Source: an uncultured Flavobacteriaceae bacterium (GTDB lineage Bacteria > Bacteroidota > Bacteroidia > Flavobacteriales > Flavobacteriaceae). From it: 64,000 nt of DNA. This document shows positions 35,249 to 44,504 of this stretch, in pieces (the first letter of the stretch is position 1; the number at the start of each line of letters is the position of its first letter). The stretch lies in the NCBI GenBank assembly GCA_947489085.1, contig CANLCJ010000011.1, positions 37,499 to 101,498 on the forward strand, given 5' to 3'. The translations under genes and the position numbers were made by a program. Below the pieces are notes generated by a model. That model was not told where the DNA came from. It made no database searches and saw only the letters and a list, made by a program, of their open reading frames with translations.

Positions 35249-36241
35249 TTAAGGATAGTTTAAGTCTATTAATTCTCGAACGGCATCTAATGCTTTTATT
35301 AATTTCTCACTAAATGCAAATGTCATGACATCACTTTCAGTTTTTCCAGAACTTAATAACGCGTTAAAATGTTCTGTTTCGTAATTATAGCCAATAGTAC
35401 TGTAATTAAAATCTAAAACTTCTGGTTTGCCATTTAATGGTTTTAGCGTTACTGTGGCAGGAGCATGAAACATGGTATTAATTTCAATACAACCATTTTC
35501 ACAATAAAATATAGCTTCTGTAGGAGTGTCTTCTACCAACGCGCTTTTTAAATATGCGTTTATACCATTTTTATAATTAAAAACCATTGTACAGGAAGCA
35601 TCTGCACCGTTATCGAAATACGTGGCATCTGCTGTAATACCCTGTGGATAGCCTAGTGTAGATAGGGCTGCAAAAATGGGATATATTCCTATATCTAAAA
35701 GACTTCCGCCGCCTAGTGTTTTATTAAATAATCTATGGTTGTCATCGAATGTTTTGTAAAAACCAAAATCGGCTTCCAACTTTACCACTTTTCCAAATTT
35801 TTCGTTTTTAATGGCTTCAAGTACGTAGCGGTAATGTGGTAAAAAATACGTCCATAGGGCTTCCATAAGCAGTACGTTCTTTTCTTTTGCTTTTGCTATC
35901 ATTTTTGCAACTTGATTAGCATCCATCGCAAAAGGTTTTTCGCAAAGTACAGCTATACCATTATCTAAACATAACATTGTGTTTTCGTAATGCAAGTTAT
36001 GGGGTGTGGCTATATACACAGCATCTATATGCTTATCCTGTGCCAATGCTTCGTAAGAGGCATAGGCTTTTGTAGCATTGTATGTTTTTGCAAATCTATT
36101 TGCTTTGTCTTGAGTTCTGGAGGCCACTGCATACAGTGTTGCCCCTTTTATACCTAGCAGGTCTTTAGCAAATTTATGTGCTATATTCCCCAAGCCTATA
36201 ATGCCCCAATTTATTGTTTTTTTAGTTGCTTTTTTTTCCAT
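35249..36241 (-). CDS. Gfo/Idh/MocA family oxidoreductase
   Basis: 330 residues. The N-terminal NAD(P)-binding domain has WGIIGLGNIAHKFAKDL, and the family motif CEKPFAMDANQV follows near residue 100. The C-terminal domain contains GGGSLLDIGIYPIFAALS, typical of the dimeric dihydrodiol/glucose-fructose oxidoreductase-like group. The substrate is probably a sugar or related polyol and is unknown. The start overlaps the end of the SSS symporter gene by 20 bases, so it is cotranscribed with the symporter, the small membrane protein and the PIG-L gene. Confidence 0.88.
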   Translation of the reverse strand: MEKKATKKTINWGIIGLGNIAHKFAKDLLGIKGATLYAVASRTQDKANRFAKTYNATKAYASYEALAQDKHIDAVYIATPHNLHYENTMLCLDNGIAVLCEKPFAMDANQVAKMIAKAKEKNVLLMEALWTYFLPHYRYVLEAIKNEKFGKVVKLEADFGFYKTFDDNHRLFNKTLGGGSLLDIGIYPIFAALSTLGYPQGITADATYFDNGADASCTMVFNYKNGINAYLKSALVEDTPTEAIFYCENGCIEINTMFHAPATVTLKPLNGKPEVLDFNYSTIGYNYETEHFNALLSSGKTESDVMTFAFSEKLIKALDAVRELIDLNYP

Positions 36242-37928
36242 TGAGTGTTAATTGAAGTAAACATGCTAACAGTATTGCAATAATGCAACCTACAAAATTT
36301 AACCATAAGAAGGGTAAATTTATATACTTATATATACTGAGTACGTATAATATTAAAACAACCACTTGTGTTATTAGAGCTGCTGTAAATACGGCATTTG
36401 CTTTAACAAATTTAAAAAAGAATGCTAATAGAAATATACCCAATACGTTACCGTAAAATATAGACCCTATAATATTTACCAGTTGTATTAAATTTTCTGC
36501 CAGATTTGCAACGCATGCTACTCCTATGGCTATAATGCCCCAAAGCAGGGTAAACCATTTGGAGGCTTTTACCATGTCCTTTTCTGTTTTTGCTGATGTG
36601 TTGCGTTTATAAAGGTCTATGGTAGTTGTAGAGCCTAAGGCGTTTAATTCGCTTGCCGTGCTAGACATTGCTGCACTTAGTATTACTGCCAATAGCAACC
36701 CTATAAGCCCTCTTGGCAAATTGTTAAGTATAAAATGTATAAACACATAGTCTTTATCGTTACTTTCTATTTTAATGTCCATACTTTCGCCCGCTTTGTC
36801 TATAAGCGCTTTAGCTTCTTTTGTTAGGGTATTGTTTACTGTGTTTGTTGCTCTAACTGCTTCTGCTGTAATTGGGCTTTCGTGTTCTAGAAAAGCTGCT
36901 ATTTTTTCTTGTTTTTCTTTAAAAATTAAGGCTTGTTTTGTCTCTAAAGCTTTATAGGCATTTGCGTATTTAGAGTGGCGTACGGTATTTGCCGCAGTGG
37001 GATTAAAGTTAATAGGAGCTTCATTAAATTGATAGAATACAAATACCATTACCCCTACCATTAAAATAAAAAATTGCATGGGTATTTTTAAAAGCCCGTT
37101 AAAAATTAAACCCAGTTGCATTTCTCTTAACGATGCGCCTGATAAATAGCGCTGTACTTGACTTTGGTCTGTGCCAAAATAGGCTAACATTAAAAATGTA
37201 CCTCCAATAATACCACTCCAAAATGTGTATCGGTTATTTAAATTAAATGAAAAATCTAAGACATCCATTTTACCGCTTACTCCTGCTATTTCGATGGCTT
37301 TAGAAAAGCTAATGTCTTGCGGGAGCTTGCTAACAATAAGACAAAAAGCGATAAGCATTCCAAGAAAAATAACAATCATTTGGTGTTTTTGGGTAACGTT
37401 AACGGCTCTGGTACCTCCTGAAACGGTGTAGATTATAACTAATATGCCTATAACTATATTTAACGTGAGTAGGTGCCAACCCAAGGCTACAGATAGAATT
37501 ATAGCAGGTGCAAATATGGTTATTCCTGCGGCTAAACCACGTTGTATTAAAAACAAAACTGCTGTTAGTGTACGCGTTTTTAAATCGAACCGTTCTTCTA
37601 AAAACTCGTAGGCTGTGTATACTTTTAGTCTGTGAAATAAAGGCATAAAAACCATACAAATTACAATCATTGCTATGGGTACACCAAAGTAGAATTGTAC
37701 AAAGCCTAAACCGTCGTTAAAGGCTTGTCCTGGCGTAGACAGAAATGTAATGGCACTTGCTTGTGTTGCCATTACAGATAGGCCTATGGTCCACCATTTG
37801 GAGGTATTACCACCTCTTAAATAGTCTTTTACACTATTACTCCCTCTTGTTTGCCAAGTACCATAGCCAACAATACTTACTAAGGTTAGTATAAGCACGA
37901 GTAAATCTACCCAGTTTAGCATTTGCAT
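36222..37928 (-). CDS. Sodium:solute symporter (SSS family)
   Basis: 568 residues with about thirteen transmembrane segments; imports a solute with sodium across the inner membrane. Family features include SVMATQASAITFLSTPGQAF, YTVSGGTRAVNVTQKHQM and ILSAAMSSTASELNALGSTT. A hydrophilic insertion of about 90 residues (from about 305, EAPINFNPTAANTV to MDIKIESNDKDYVF), partly coiled-coil-like, interrupts the transmembrane core. The substrate is unknown, but the neighbours suggest a sugar or amino sugar. A 35-residue membrane protein gene lies 2 bases upstream. Confidence 0.9.
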   Translation of the reverse strand: MQMLNWVDLLVLILTLVSIVGYGTWQTRGSNSVKDYLRGGNTSKWWTIGLSVMATQASAITFLSTPGQAFNDGLGFVQFYFGVPIAMIVICMVFMPLFHRLKVYTAYEFLEERFDLKTRTLTAVLFLIQRGLAAGITIFAPAIILSVALGWHLLTLNIVIGILVIIYTVSGGTRAVNVTQKHQMIVIFLGMLIAFCLIVSKLPQDISFSKAIEIAGVSGKMDVLDFSFNLNNRYTFWSGIIGGTFLMLAYFGTDQSQVQRYLSGASLREMQLGLIFNGLLKIPMQFFILMVGVMVFVFYQFNEAPINFNPTAANTVRHSKYANAYKALETKQALIFKEKQEKIAAFLEHESPITAEAVRATNTVNNTLTKEAKALIDKAGESMDIKIESNDKDYVFIHFILNNLPRGLIGLLLAVILSAAMSSTASELNALGSTTTIDLYKRNTSAKTEKDMVKASKWFTLLWGIIAIGVACVANLAENLIQLVNIIGSIFYGNVLGIFLLAFFFKFVKANAVFTAALITQVVVLILYVLSIYKYINLPFLWLNFVGCIIAILLACLLQLTLNGKKSN

Positions 37929-37930
37929 GG

Positions 37931-38038
37931 TTAATAGTTTTTTGTAATTATATAAAAAATAATAAAATAAATGGCGTTAGCTACCAATACTAATGTATAC
38001 AGGGCGTTCCATTTTTTATTTGGTTGTTGCGAAGACAT
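37931..38038 (-). CDS. Small single-pass membrane protein (35 aa) upstream of the SSS symporter
   Basis: A 35-codon frame with ATG at 38036-38038 and TAA at 37931-37933. It begins MSSQQPNKKWN, then carries one hydrophobic helix (LYTLVLVANAIYFIIFYII) and a short basic tail, TKNY. It lies 2 bases before the symporter start and 10 bases after the PIG-L stop, so it is embedded in the operon. Some SSS symporters have small partner membrane proteins encoded just upstream (the DUF485 protein YjcH with ActP, and the DUF4212 partners). A similar accessory role is inferred; this sequence is not recognised as either family. Confidence 0.65.
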   Translation of the reverse strand: MSSQQPNKKWNALYTLVLVANAIYFIIFYIITKNY

Positions 38039-38048
38039 AAGTGAGGCT

Positions 38049-40550
38049 TTATTCGGTTTTACCTAAAGATAACAAGTTAGCAAATAACCGATAGGCGCCT
38101 GGTACTCCTGCAGGAAATTCTCTAAAAAAGCTTAATCCTGTATAGATATAGTGCCCTTTTCCGTACTTTGCTACGAGTAAGCTGCCTTTTTTTGATGTTT
38201 CTCCTTGATCGTTCATGGCTAAAATGGCTGTAAATGCTTTATCCCATTGGTTAGGAAAGTATAAGCCGCGCTCTTGTGTCCAACCTTCAAAATCTTTTTG
38301 AGTGATTGTATTTGGTGTGTTTAACACCTCGTGCTTAGGCGCTAAAAAACGAACCTCAGCATTCTCGTTAGTTACTCGATCTCTAGACAATTGTAATTTA
38401 TAAGGCGCGAGTACTTTTGTTTTCAACCTGTGAGATGTATTGTATTGTACAAGCATATTACCTCCGTTTTTTACGAAATCGAATAGTATGTCTTGTTTAA
38501 ATTGGAGGGTTTCTAAAACATTATAGGCTCTAATACCAATTACTACTGCATCAAATTTACTCAATGTTTCTGGATTAATTTCATTTGGAGTTATAAGTTG
38601 TACATTGTAACCTATTTGGGCTAAACTTTCTGGTACAACGTCTCCTGCTCCTTGAATGTATCCTATGTTTTCACCCTTCTTTTTAATATCTAAGCGTACT
38701 ATCTTACTTTCGCTAGGTAATACTACGGTTTGTAGTGGAATATGGTCGTAATCGATTGCTGTTAGTGTTTTAGAAAAACGTTTTCCGTTTAGTTCTACTA
38801 CGGGGCGCAATACACCTTCACTTTGCGTTTTTGGCGGTGTAACTTTAAATGTAAAGTTTTGCGTGTCGCCTTTGCTTTTTATGGCTATGGTTTGGGTTTT
38901 TGGGCTTAGCATCCACCCTTCAGGGGATTCTATTTTTAGGACACCTTTAATATTGGCCTTATGCGCACTTACAGTTACTTGTATGTTTCGTGCTGTATCG
39001 TCTTTAAAAATAAGTACTTTGTCCTTTAGTTTTACAGAGGCTTCGGGTACAATCTCAAAAGGCCTGTACACTTCGCCTTTGTCTGGTTTTGCCAAACGCT
39101 GTATTAAAGGTTTTGTTAGTGTTATTGGTGTTTTATCTATCAATAATTGGAAACTAACATTGTAATATCTCGGGGTTTCTGGTTTCCCTATTAAATTGGC
39201 ATCATTCACCTTATACATCCCTAAAGTGCTTTTTTCTGTTAACCAATAAGGGGTTGTTGGTAAAGCTTTTTCTGGTATTTTAAAAGTTTCTGCAAATGTG
39301 TACTTCGTATTAAATTTTAAATCGATGTTTTTAGTAATGGTAACTGTATCTATTATAATATTTTGTAGCAGAATAGATGTATTACTCCTATTTAAAGCTT
39401 CTAAAGAAAGTTCTACCTGTTCGCCTTGTGTAGCCCAATTTTCTGTAGCAGAAGCTTCCAAATATAAGCCTGCACACATTTCTATAATATTTAGTAGTGC
39501 TTTAGATTTTAATTGTTTCCAGTGCAAATCTTCTACATTTTGCAGTAAACGATATGCTTTTACCAAATCTGGTATGTGTGCAGATGGGTTTATAAAATTA
39601 AAATTTGCTTCTATTTTATTTAAAATAGCGCCTACTGCTGCCCCGCCTTTAATGCGATTCCAACTGGTGTCTATGCCTGAGAATAAATTAGAATCATCTT
39701 TTTCTAGAGGAGTCCCTTTTAAAAACTCTACATACTCTTTCTCTGTTCCTCTTTGCGATAAACGCCCGAAACCTTGGCATAAATGCTGGCTGCTGGCCAG
39801 TGCAGCGATTTCGTTATTGGATTTTCCTTTTAAAGGGTAGTACTTCCCAATATCGAAGCTTAATAAATTACTTTTATCTACGTCGTTAAATTTAGATTTG
39901 CTTCCGTAAAACCACCAACTTGTGTTAAAAAACAAGCGTTTTGGTTGCCATAGTCCTGTTAGTTTTGCACTATTAGAATAACTGTTGGGGTTATTTGCCA
40001 AATCGAAGGCTTCTAAACTTAGTAATGCCGATGATGTGTGGTGGCCGTGTGTTGTTCCGGGTGTTCTGTGATCGAAACGGTTTATAATTACATCTGGTTT
40101 AAATGTTCTAATGGCGTGTACGACATCGTGTAAAACCGCTTTCTTATCCCATATTTGCAATGTTTCGTCTGGATGCTTAGAATAGCCAAAATCGTTAGCT
40201 CTAGAAAACCGTTGTTCGCCACCATCTACCCGCCTTGCGGCCAGTAATTCTTGTGTGCGAATTACACCAAGTAATTCTCTTAATTCTGGGCCTATTAAAT
40301 TTTGACCACCATCGCCTCTGGTTAACGAAAGGTAGGCTGTTCTTGCTTTAACGTGATTGGACATGTAGGCTATGAGTCGTGTATTTTCGTCGTCTGGATG
40401 TGCTGCTATATACAGTACAGATCCTAAAAAATTTAGTTTTTGTAAAGACTCGAAAATCTCTGTTGACGATGGATGTTTGGGGTGTTGTGCTAAGCTTGTT
40501 TGTACAGCCATACATAGTAGCATAGCTATAACTGATAATCTTTTTTTCAT
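38049..40550 (-). CDS. Exported PIG-L family deacetylase
   Basis: 833 residues with a signal peptide (MKKRLSVIAMLLCMAVQTSLAQ). The PIG-L/LmbE zinc motif AAHPDDENTRLIAY comes near residue 55, with TRGDGGQNLIG and a later HRTPGTTHGHHTSS. The family removes acetyl groups from GlcNAc-type sugars; the exact substrate here is unknown. The middle part (about 380-620) is beta-rich, and the C-terminal part (from about 640, with GVIGIRAYN-like FDAVVIGIRAYNVLETL and GGNMLVQYNTSH) resembles a glutamine-amidotransferase-like or ThuA-like domain. The ATG at 40548-40550 is chosen over an upstream TTG. It is the first gene of the operon. Confidence 0.86.
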   Translation of the reverse strand: MKKRLSVIAMLLCMAVQTSLAQHPKHPSSTEIFESLQKLNFLGSVLYIAAHPDDENTRLIAYMSNHVKARTAYLSLTRGDGGQNLIGPELRELLGVIRTQELLAARRVDGGEQRFSRANDFGYSKHPDETLQIWDKKAVLHDVVHAIRTFKPDVIINRFDHRTPGTTHGHHTSSALLSLEAFDLANNPNSYSNSAKLTGLWQPKRLFFNTSWWFYGSKSKFNDVDKSNLLSFDIGKYYPLKGKSNNEIAALASSQHLCQGFGRLSQRGTEKEYVEFLKGTPLEKDDSNLFSGIDTSWNRIKGGAAVGAILNKIEANFNFINPSAHIPDLVKAYRLLQNVEDLHWKQLKSKALLNIIEMCAGLYLEASATENWATQGEQVELSLEALNRSNTSILLQNIIIDTVTITKNIDLKFNTKYTFAETFKIPEKALPTTPYWLTEKSTLGMYKVNDANLIGKPETPRYYNVSFQLLIDKTPITLTKPLIQRLAKPDKGEVYRPFEIVPEASVKLKDKVLIFKDDTARNIQVTVSAHKANIKGVLKIESPEGWMLSPKTQTIAIKSKGDTQNFTFKVTPPKTQSEGVLRPVVELNGKRFSKTLTAIDYDHIPLQTVVLPSESKIVRLDIKKKGENIGYIQGAGDVVPESLAQIGYNVQLITPNEINPETLSKFDAVVIGIRAYNVLETLQFKQDILFDFVKNGGNMLVQYNTSHRLKTKVLAPYKLQLSRDRVTNENAEVRFLAPKHEVLNTPNTITQKDFEGWTQERGLYFPNQWDKAFTAILAMNDQGETSKKGSLLVAKYGKGHYIYTGLSFFREFPAGVPGAYRLFANLLSLGKTE

Positions 40551-40569
40551 GAGCAATTTGTGTGTACTC

Positions 40570-40577
40570 CAAATATA
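40570..40577 (-). promoter_or_regulatory. -7 promoter element of the PIG-L operon
   Basis: On the minus strand TATATTTG (TAnnTTTG) lies 19 bases before the PIG-L ATG. No clear -33 element is seen. Confidence 0.5.
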
Positions 40578-40584
40578 ACAAAGA

Positions 40585-40620
40585 AGAGGACGTCTAAAAA
40601 GTAATTTTAAGACATCCTCT
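40585..40620 (-). terminator. Terminator between GH16 and the PIG-L operon
   Basis: AGAGGACGTCT (40585-40595) pairs with AGACATCCTCT (40610-40620) with one mismatch. It lies downstream of the GH16 gene and just upstream of the PIG-L promoter, so the two transcripts are probably separate. Confidence 0.6.
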
Positions 40621-40783
40621 TTTATTTAACCTAAATTTAGTTTTTGTTTTATAGCTACTGATACTACTTGATAGTTTATGCTTACCAGATTAAAAGGATA
40701 TTTTAAAAATCAGATACTTTAATCTTTTGTTCTTGTAAACTTAACACACTTTTTAACAACCTTATTTTTTTAAGTGGTGTTGC

Positions 40784-41872
40784 TTATTCTATGACAAATT
40801 TGGTTGTATAGGGTATATTATTTTTATCTACAACCTTAACCACATAAAGGCCTGATCCAAAATTTACAGTATTAAATTTCAATATGCCGTTCGCTATTGT
40901 ATTTTGATATACTAGCTTACCTGTAAGGTCTGTAATAAATACATCTGCTACTTCGAAGCCATTGGTATTTAAATTGAATGTACTTTTTACTGGATTTGGA
41001 TGTATGCTAATACTATTTAAAGTGGCTTCTGTTAGTTCTGCTTTTGTAGTTGTATTTGCTTTACTACTGCGTTCTATAGTAGGGTCGGAATTGCTTGTTG
41101 TAATTCCAGAATCGAAACGTAAACGCAATCTTCCTCCAGATACTCTTACATTTTCTGTTCTAAAACGTGCTAGATTGCTTTCGAAAGTATGTGTACCTAC
41201 ATTCCATTTGCCAGCATCGAGCCTACTTCCTCCAAATTCGTCTGAAAAGGATGCTGTACTGGCAAATGTATCGTTAGCTGCATTGTAAGGAAAATATCTT
41301 ATGTAATCTACAATCATTTCTCCCGGACTCGATAAATCGGTCTCGTCAAATTCTCCTGCAAAACCTACATTGCTAGATGCCCATATATTAAAGCGTAAAG
41401 AGTGTGCTTCGTCCATTCGTGAGGCTTCTACTCCTGTCTCTCTTCTTACCAGTCGGCCGCTTTCATACCACCTAATGTCGTTAGGGCGCCATTCTATAGT
41501 AAACCTTGTTAATCCTCTTGAAAAGTCTCTTCTATCGCTACCATGAGTTCTGTCGTTATTATCTATTCTTTGCCCTTCGACATCTTCGTAAATAAGGTTG
41601 GTTTCCCAACGACTTGCATTTCTTCTTCCAAAAATTTCGACATCTATTTCTTCCCATAACACATCGTTACGTTCTGAGCCATTTTTATAGGTAAAAAAAT
41701 TAGAGAGCACGCCAGAACGTTTTACAGCTCTCATTTCAAATTCTATTTTACCGTAAAGGAAAGTTTCTCTTGTATATATTTCGGCTCCTGTAAATTCCCT
41801 TCTCTGTGAAAATCCCATTTCACAACTTAGTACTAATAATGTTAGCACTAAAATGACATTTATTTTTTTCAT
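40784..41872 (-). CDS. Circularly permuted GH16 beta-glucanase with T9SS sorting domain
   Basis: 362 residues. After a signal peptide (LLVLSCEMGFSQ) the mature protein starts at FTGAEIYTRETFLYGKIEFE, which in ordinary GH16 lichenases lies in the middle. The catalytic triad EIDVE is at 75-79 (Glu75, Asp77, Glu79). The strands normally at the N-terminus (SFSDEFGGSRLDAGKWNVG and FRTENVRVSGGRLRLRF) come after the active-site half, near 210-255. This is the order known from the Fibrobacter succinogenes 1,3-1,4-beta-glucanase. A type A T9SS domain ends the protein (SIHPNPVKSTFNLN, NFGSGLYVVKV). Likely substrate is a mixed-linkage or beta-1,3 glucan; this is inferred from the family. Confidence 0.88.
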   Translation of the reverse strand: MKKINVILVLTLLVLSCEMGFSQRREFTGAEIYTRETFLYGKIEFEMRAVKRSGVLSNFFTYKNGSERNDVLWEEIDVEIFGRRNASRWETNLIYEDVEGQRIDNNDRTHGSDRRDFSRGLTRFTIEWRPNDIRWYESGRLVRRETGVEASRMDEAHSLRFNIWASSNVGFAGEFDETDLSSPGEMIVDYIRYFPYNAANDTFASTASFSDEFGGSRLDAGKWNVGTHTFESNLARFRTENVRVSGGRLRLRFDSGITTSNSDPTIERSSKANTTTKAELTEATLNSISIHPNPVKSTFNLNTNGFEVADVFITDLTGKLVYQNTIANGILKFNTVNFGSGLYVVKVVDKNNIPYTTKFVIE

Positions 41873-42438
41873 TTTTTTTATTTTAATAGTTAATTTTTTC
41901 TTGATTTAGTTTTGGTTGTGGCGTGTTTTCAATCTAGTTCTAGTTGCTTAAAGTGTTGGCGTTGTTTTTAGGTTAGTAATTAAATTTTATACTGTTTGTA
42001 CGTATTTAGTTTTTCCAAAACTAAATAAATTTATAAGCTTAAACCTACAATTAATGTTGCTTAATACTGTTAATATGTTGTATATACATCATTAGTTATA
42101 GTTTTTATTTTTAGAAATTACTTTAAGAATTCATCTTGACTTTCTATTTCCTAAAAAATGGCTGAAATTTGCCCATATTTCGTTATTTTTTGTCCGTAGC
42201 GCTGCTATGAGCTTCAAAAAGTGCCTCATCTGGTTAAATTTCAACTCATTTTCGGTTAAAAACAAAACGTTTAAATGAGTTCTAAGCGTAAAACTTAGCG
42301 ACGTAAGGATTATTTGTAGTTTTTCATGGACACTAAAGACATATTGCTGTTTACGCTTTTAAAAGGCACTTACACGCATTGTTGTTTTTACAGATTTTTT
42401 TAGTGTTTTAGTTTTAACAACTTAAAACACATAACATC
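41873..42438. other. Intergenic stretch between GH16 and the MuiA-like gene
   Basis: About 566 AT-rich bases between divergent genes. It must hold both promoters, but no clear TAnnTTTG was placed for either. No gene or RNA was recognised. A weak hairpin, CTAAG and CTTAG near 42282-42298, is the only structure noted. Confidence 0.4.
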
Positions 42439-44334
42439 ATGAAACATACGCTATTATTACTACTATTAAATATAGGGACTCTATTTGCCAGCAGTATTAA
42501 AAACACGGCTTCTAATATTAAAAACGTTACTGTTTTTTTAGATGGAGCACAAATTACCAGAACGGCAACAGTAGAGGTAAATCAAGGCACTACCCTATTA
42601 CATTTAAAACAGCTATCGCCTTACATACAACCTAACAGTATACAGGTTTCTGGGCTTAATGGGGCTTCTGTACTTTCTGTGAAGTACACTTTAGATTATA
42701 TAAACACTTTGGAGGTTGATACCTCAATTGAAAACTTAAGAGCTTCTATTAATAATTTAACTAATGTTATAGCTTTAGAGGATAACCTTATACATGGTTA
42801 TAAAGGGGAACTTAAAATTATAAAAGATAATGGCGTGTTGAGCAACGCCAATCAAACTGTAACTCTAGATAAGCTCAAACAGTTTGCTGTATTTTATAGA
42901 ACACGTATAACTGCACTACACACGCTTATAAATAATGCGGAAACCAAACAAAGCGAACTTAAAATTAAACGTGATGCTGTTGAAAAGCAATTGAATGCTT
43001 TACAGAACAAAGATAAAGTTGAAACTGGTATTATTGCGCTAAAGTTAAATTCCAGTATTAACACAACATTACAGCTTACCGTAAAGTATAATGTATCTCA
43101 TGCGGGTTGGTTTCCTGTGTACGATTTAAAGGCTAAAGCCATCGATTCGCCTTTACATTTAGATTATAAAGCGCATGTATACCAAAATACAGGCGTAAAC
43201 TGGAAAAATGTTAAACTTAAACTTTCAACAGCAGATCCTAATGTTAACAACACAAAACCTAAAATTGCTCCTAAGTATTTAAATCTTAATTCTAAACGAA
43301 TTGCCTCTAATGCTATAAGCAGTTACAATTACAAATTTAATCCTTCTGTAAGGGTGGTAAATGGTAGTGTTACTGGAGAAGATGGCATACCATTACCAGG
43401 GGTAAACGTTTTAGAAAATGGCACAAATAGAGGTACTGTAACAGATTTTGATGGAAAATACACTTTAGAAGTAAGCTCGGGTAATAGCCTTACATTTTCT
43501 TATATTGGTTTTAAGGGCAAAAGTGTACCAATACACTCTAGCATAATGCATACCATTTTAAAAGAAGATGTTGAATCTTTAGAAGAAGTTGTTGTTATGG
43601 GTTATGCTGCTGTAGAAAAACCAAAATTTGGAAAACACCCAAATTTTGAACCCCGTACGAATACGGTTAAAAGTTCTAAAATTAAAAAGGAACAACTTAC
43701 GTCTAATGGTGATATTATAAATAAGACAATTACTTATACAAATTTTGAAATTGCTAAAACGGCGACATTAAATTCTAGTAATGAGTTTTCTAGTATTGCT
43801 ATAGATGCTTTCGAAATTCCTGCAGAGTTTACATATTTTGCTGTTCCTGTTTTAAACGAAAACGTATTTTTAACCGCTAAGTTTGGAAATTGGCAACGTT
43901 ACAATTTACTTCCTGGCGATGTTAATGTTTACTTTAATGATAGTTTTTCTGGTGTTACCGCCATAAACCCTTATAGCACAGCAGATAGTCTTAGCATCTC
44001 TTTAGGTATAGACCCCAATATTGTGGTTAATAGAAAGGCAAAGACAAATTTTAAAACTTCTAATTTTACGGGTAGCCATAAGGTTTTAGAAAAAGGCTTT
44101 ACTATTGCACTTAAAAACAATAAAACAACTCCTATTAAAATTGTTATTGTCGATAGAATTCCAGTAAGTCAAGACAAATCTATTAAGGTAGATAATGTAA
44201 CCTATAACACTAATGATTATACCCCAAAGAGTGGGGTTTTAAAATGGACAGCTACTGTTCCGCCTAGCAAAACAACTAAATGTAATTTTTCTTATAGCGT
44301 TAAGTATCCTAAACATGCAACTCTTAATTTGTAA
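42439..44334 (+). CDS. MuiA-like DUF4139 protein with a SusC-type insertion
   Basis: 631 residues with a signal peptide (MKHTLLLLLLNIGTLFA). The N-terminal DUF4140 part (KNVTVFLDGAQITRTATVEV) and a coiled-coil (about 150-195) precede DUF4139 (LQLTVKYNVSHAGWFPVYDLK). At about 302-390 the DUF4139 domain is interrupted by a module like the start of SusC/RagA TonB-dependent receptors: VNGSVTGEDGIPLPGVNVL, GTVTDFDGKYTLEV and LEEVVVMGYAAVEK. DUF4139 then resumes (YTNFEIAKTATLNSSNEFSS, YFAVPVLNENVFLTAKF). The relation to MuiA, a mucoidy-related protein, is by domain only. Function unknown; probably in the cell envelope. Confidence 0.8.
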   Translation: MKHTLLLLLLNIGTLFASSIKNTASNIKNVTVFLDGAQITRTATVEVNQGTTLLHLKQLSPYIQPNSIQVSGLNGASVLSVKYTLDYINTLEVDTSIENLRASINNLTNVIALEDNLIHGYKGELKIIKDNGVLSNANQTVTLDKLKQFAVFYRTRITALHTLINNAETKQSELKIKRDAVEKQLNALQNKDKVETGIIALKLNSSINTTLQLTVKYNVSHAGWFPVYDLKAKAIDSPLHLDYKAHVYQNTGVNWKNVKLKLSTADPNVNNTKPKIAPKYLNLNSKRIASNAISSYNYKFNPSVRVVNGSVTGEDGIPLPGVNVLENGTNRGTVTDFDGKYTLEVSSGNSLTFSYIGFKGKSVPIHSSIMHTILKEDVESLEEVVVMGYAAVEKPKFGKHPNFEPRTNTVKSSKIKKEQLTSNGDIINKTITYTNFEIAKTATLNSSNEFSSIAIDAFEIPAEFTYFAVPVLNENVFLTAKFGNWQRYNLLPGDVNVYFNDSFSGVTAINPYSTADSLSISLGIDPNIVVNRKAKTNFKTSNFTGSHKVLEKGFTIALKNNKTTPIKIVIVDRIPVSQDKSIKVDNVTYNTNDYTPKSGVLKWTATVPPSKTTKCNFSYSVKYPKHATLNL

Positions 44335-44504
44335 GAATTGAAACGGCACTTATTTTTTACCTCAAATAAAGGCTTTGTACAAATAAAAATTTCACATACG
44401 TGTGGTTTTATTTTTGCTCTAGATTAGTGAAAAATAATTGCACCTATTTGCAGGGAATTTTTATCCATAAATCGTTTTATTTGAGGTTTTTATATTGCCA
44501 ATAA

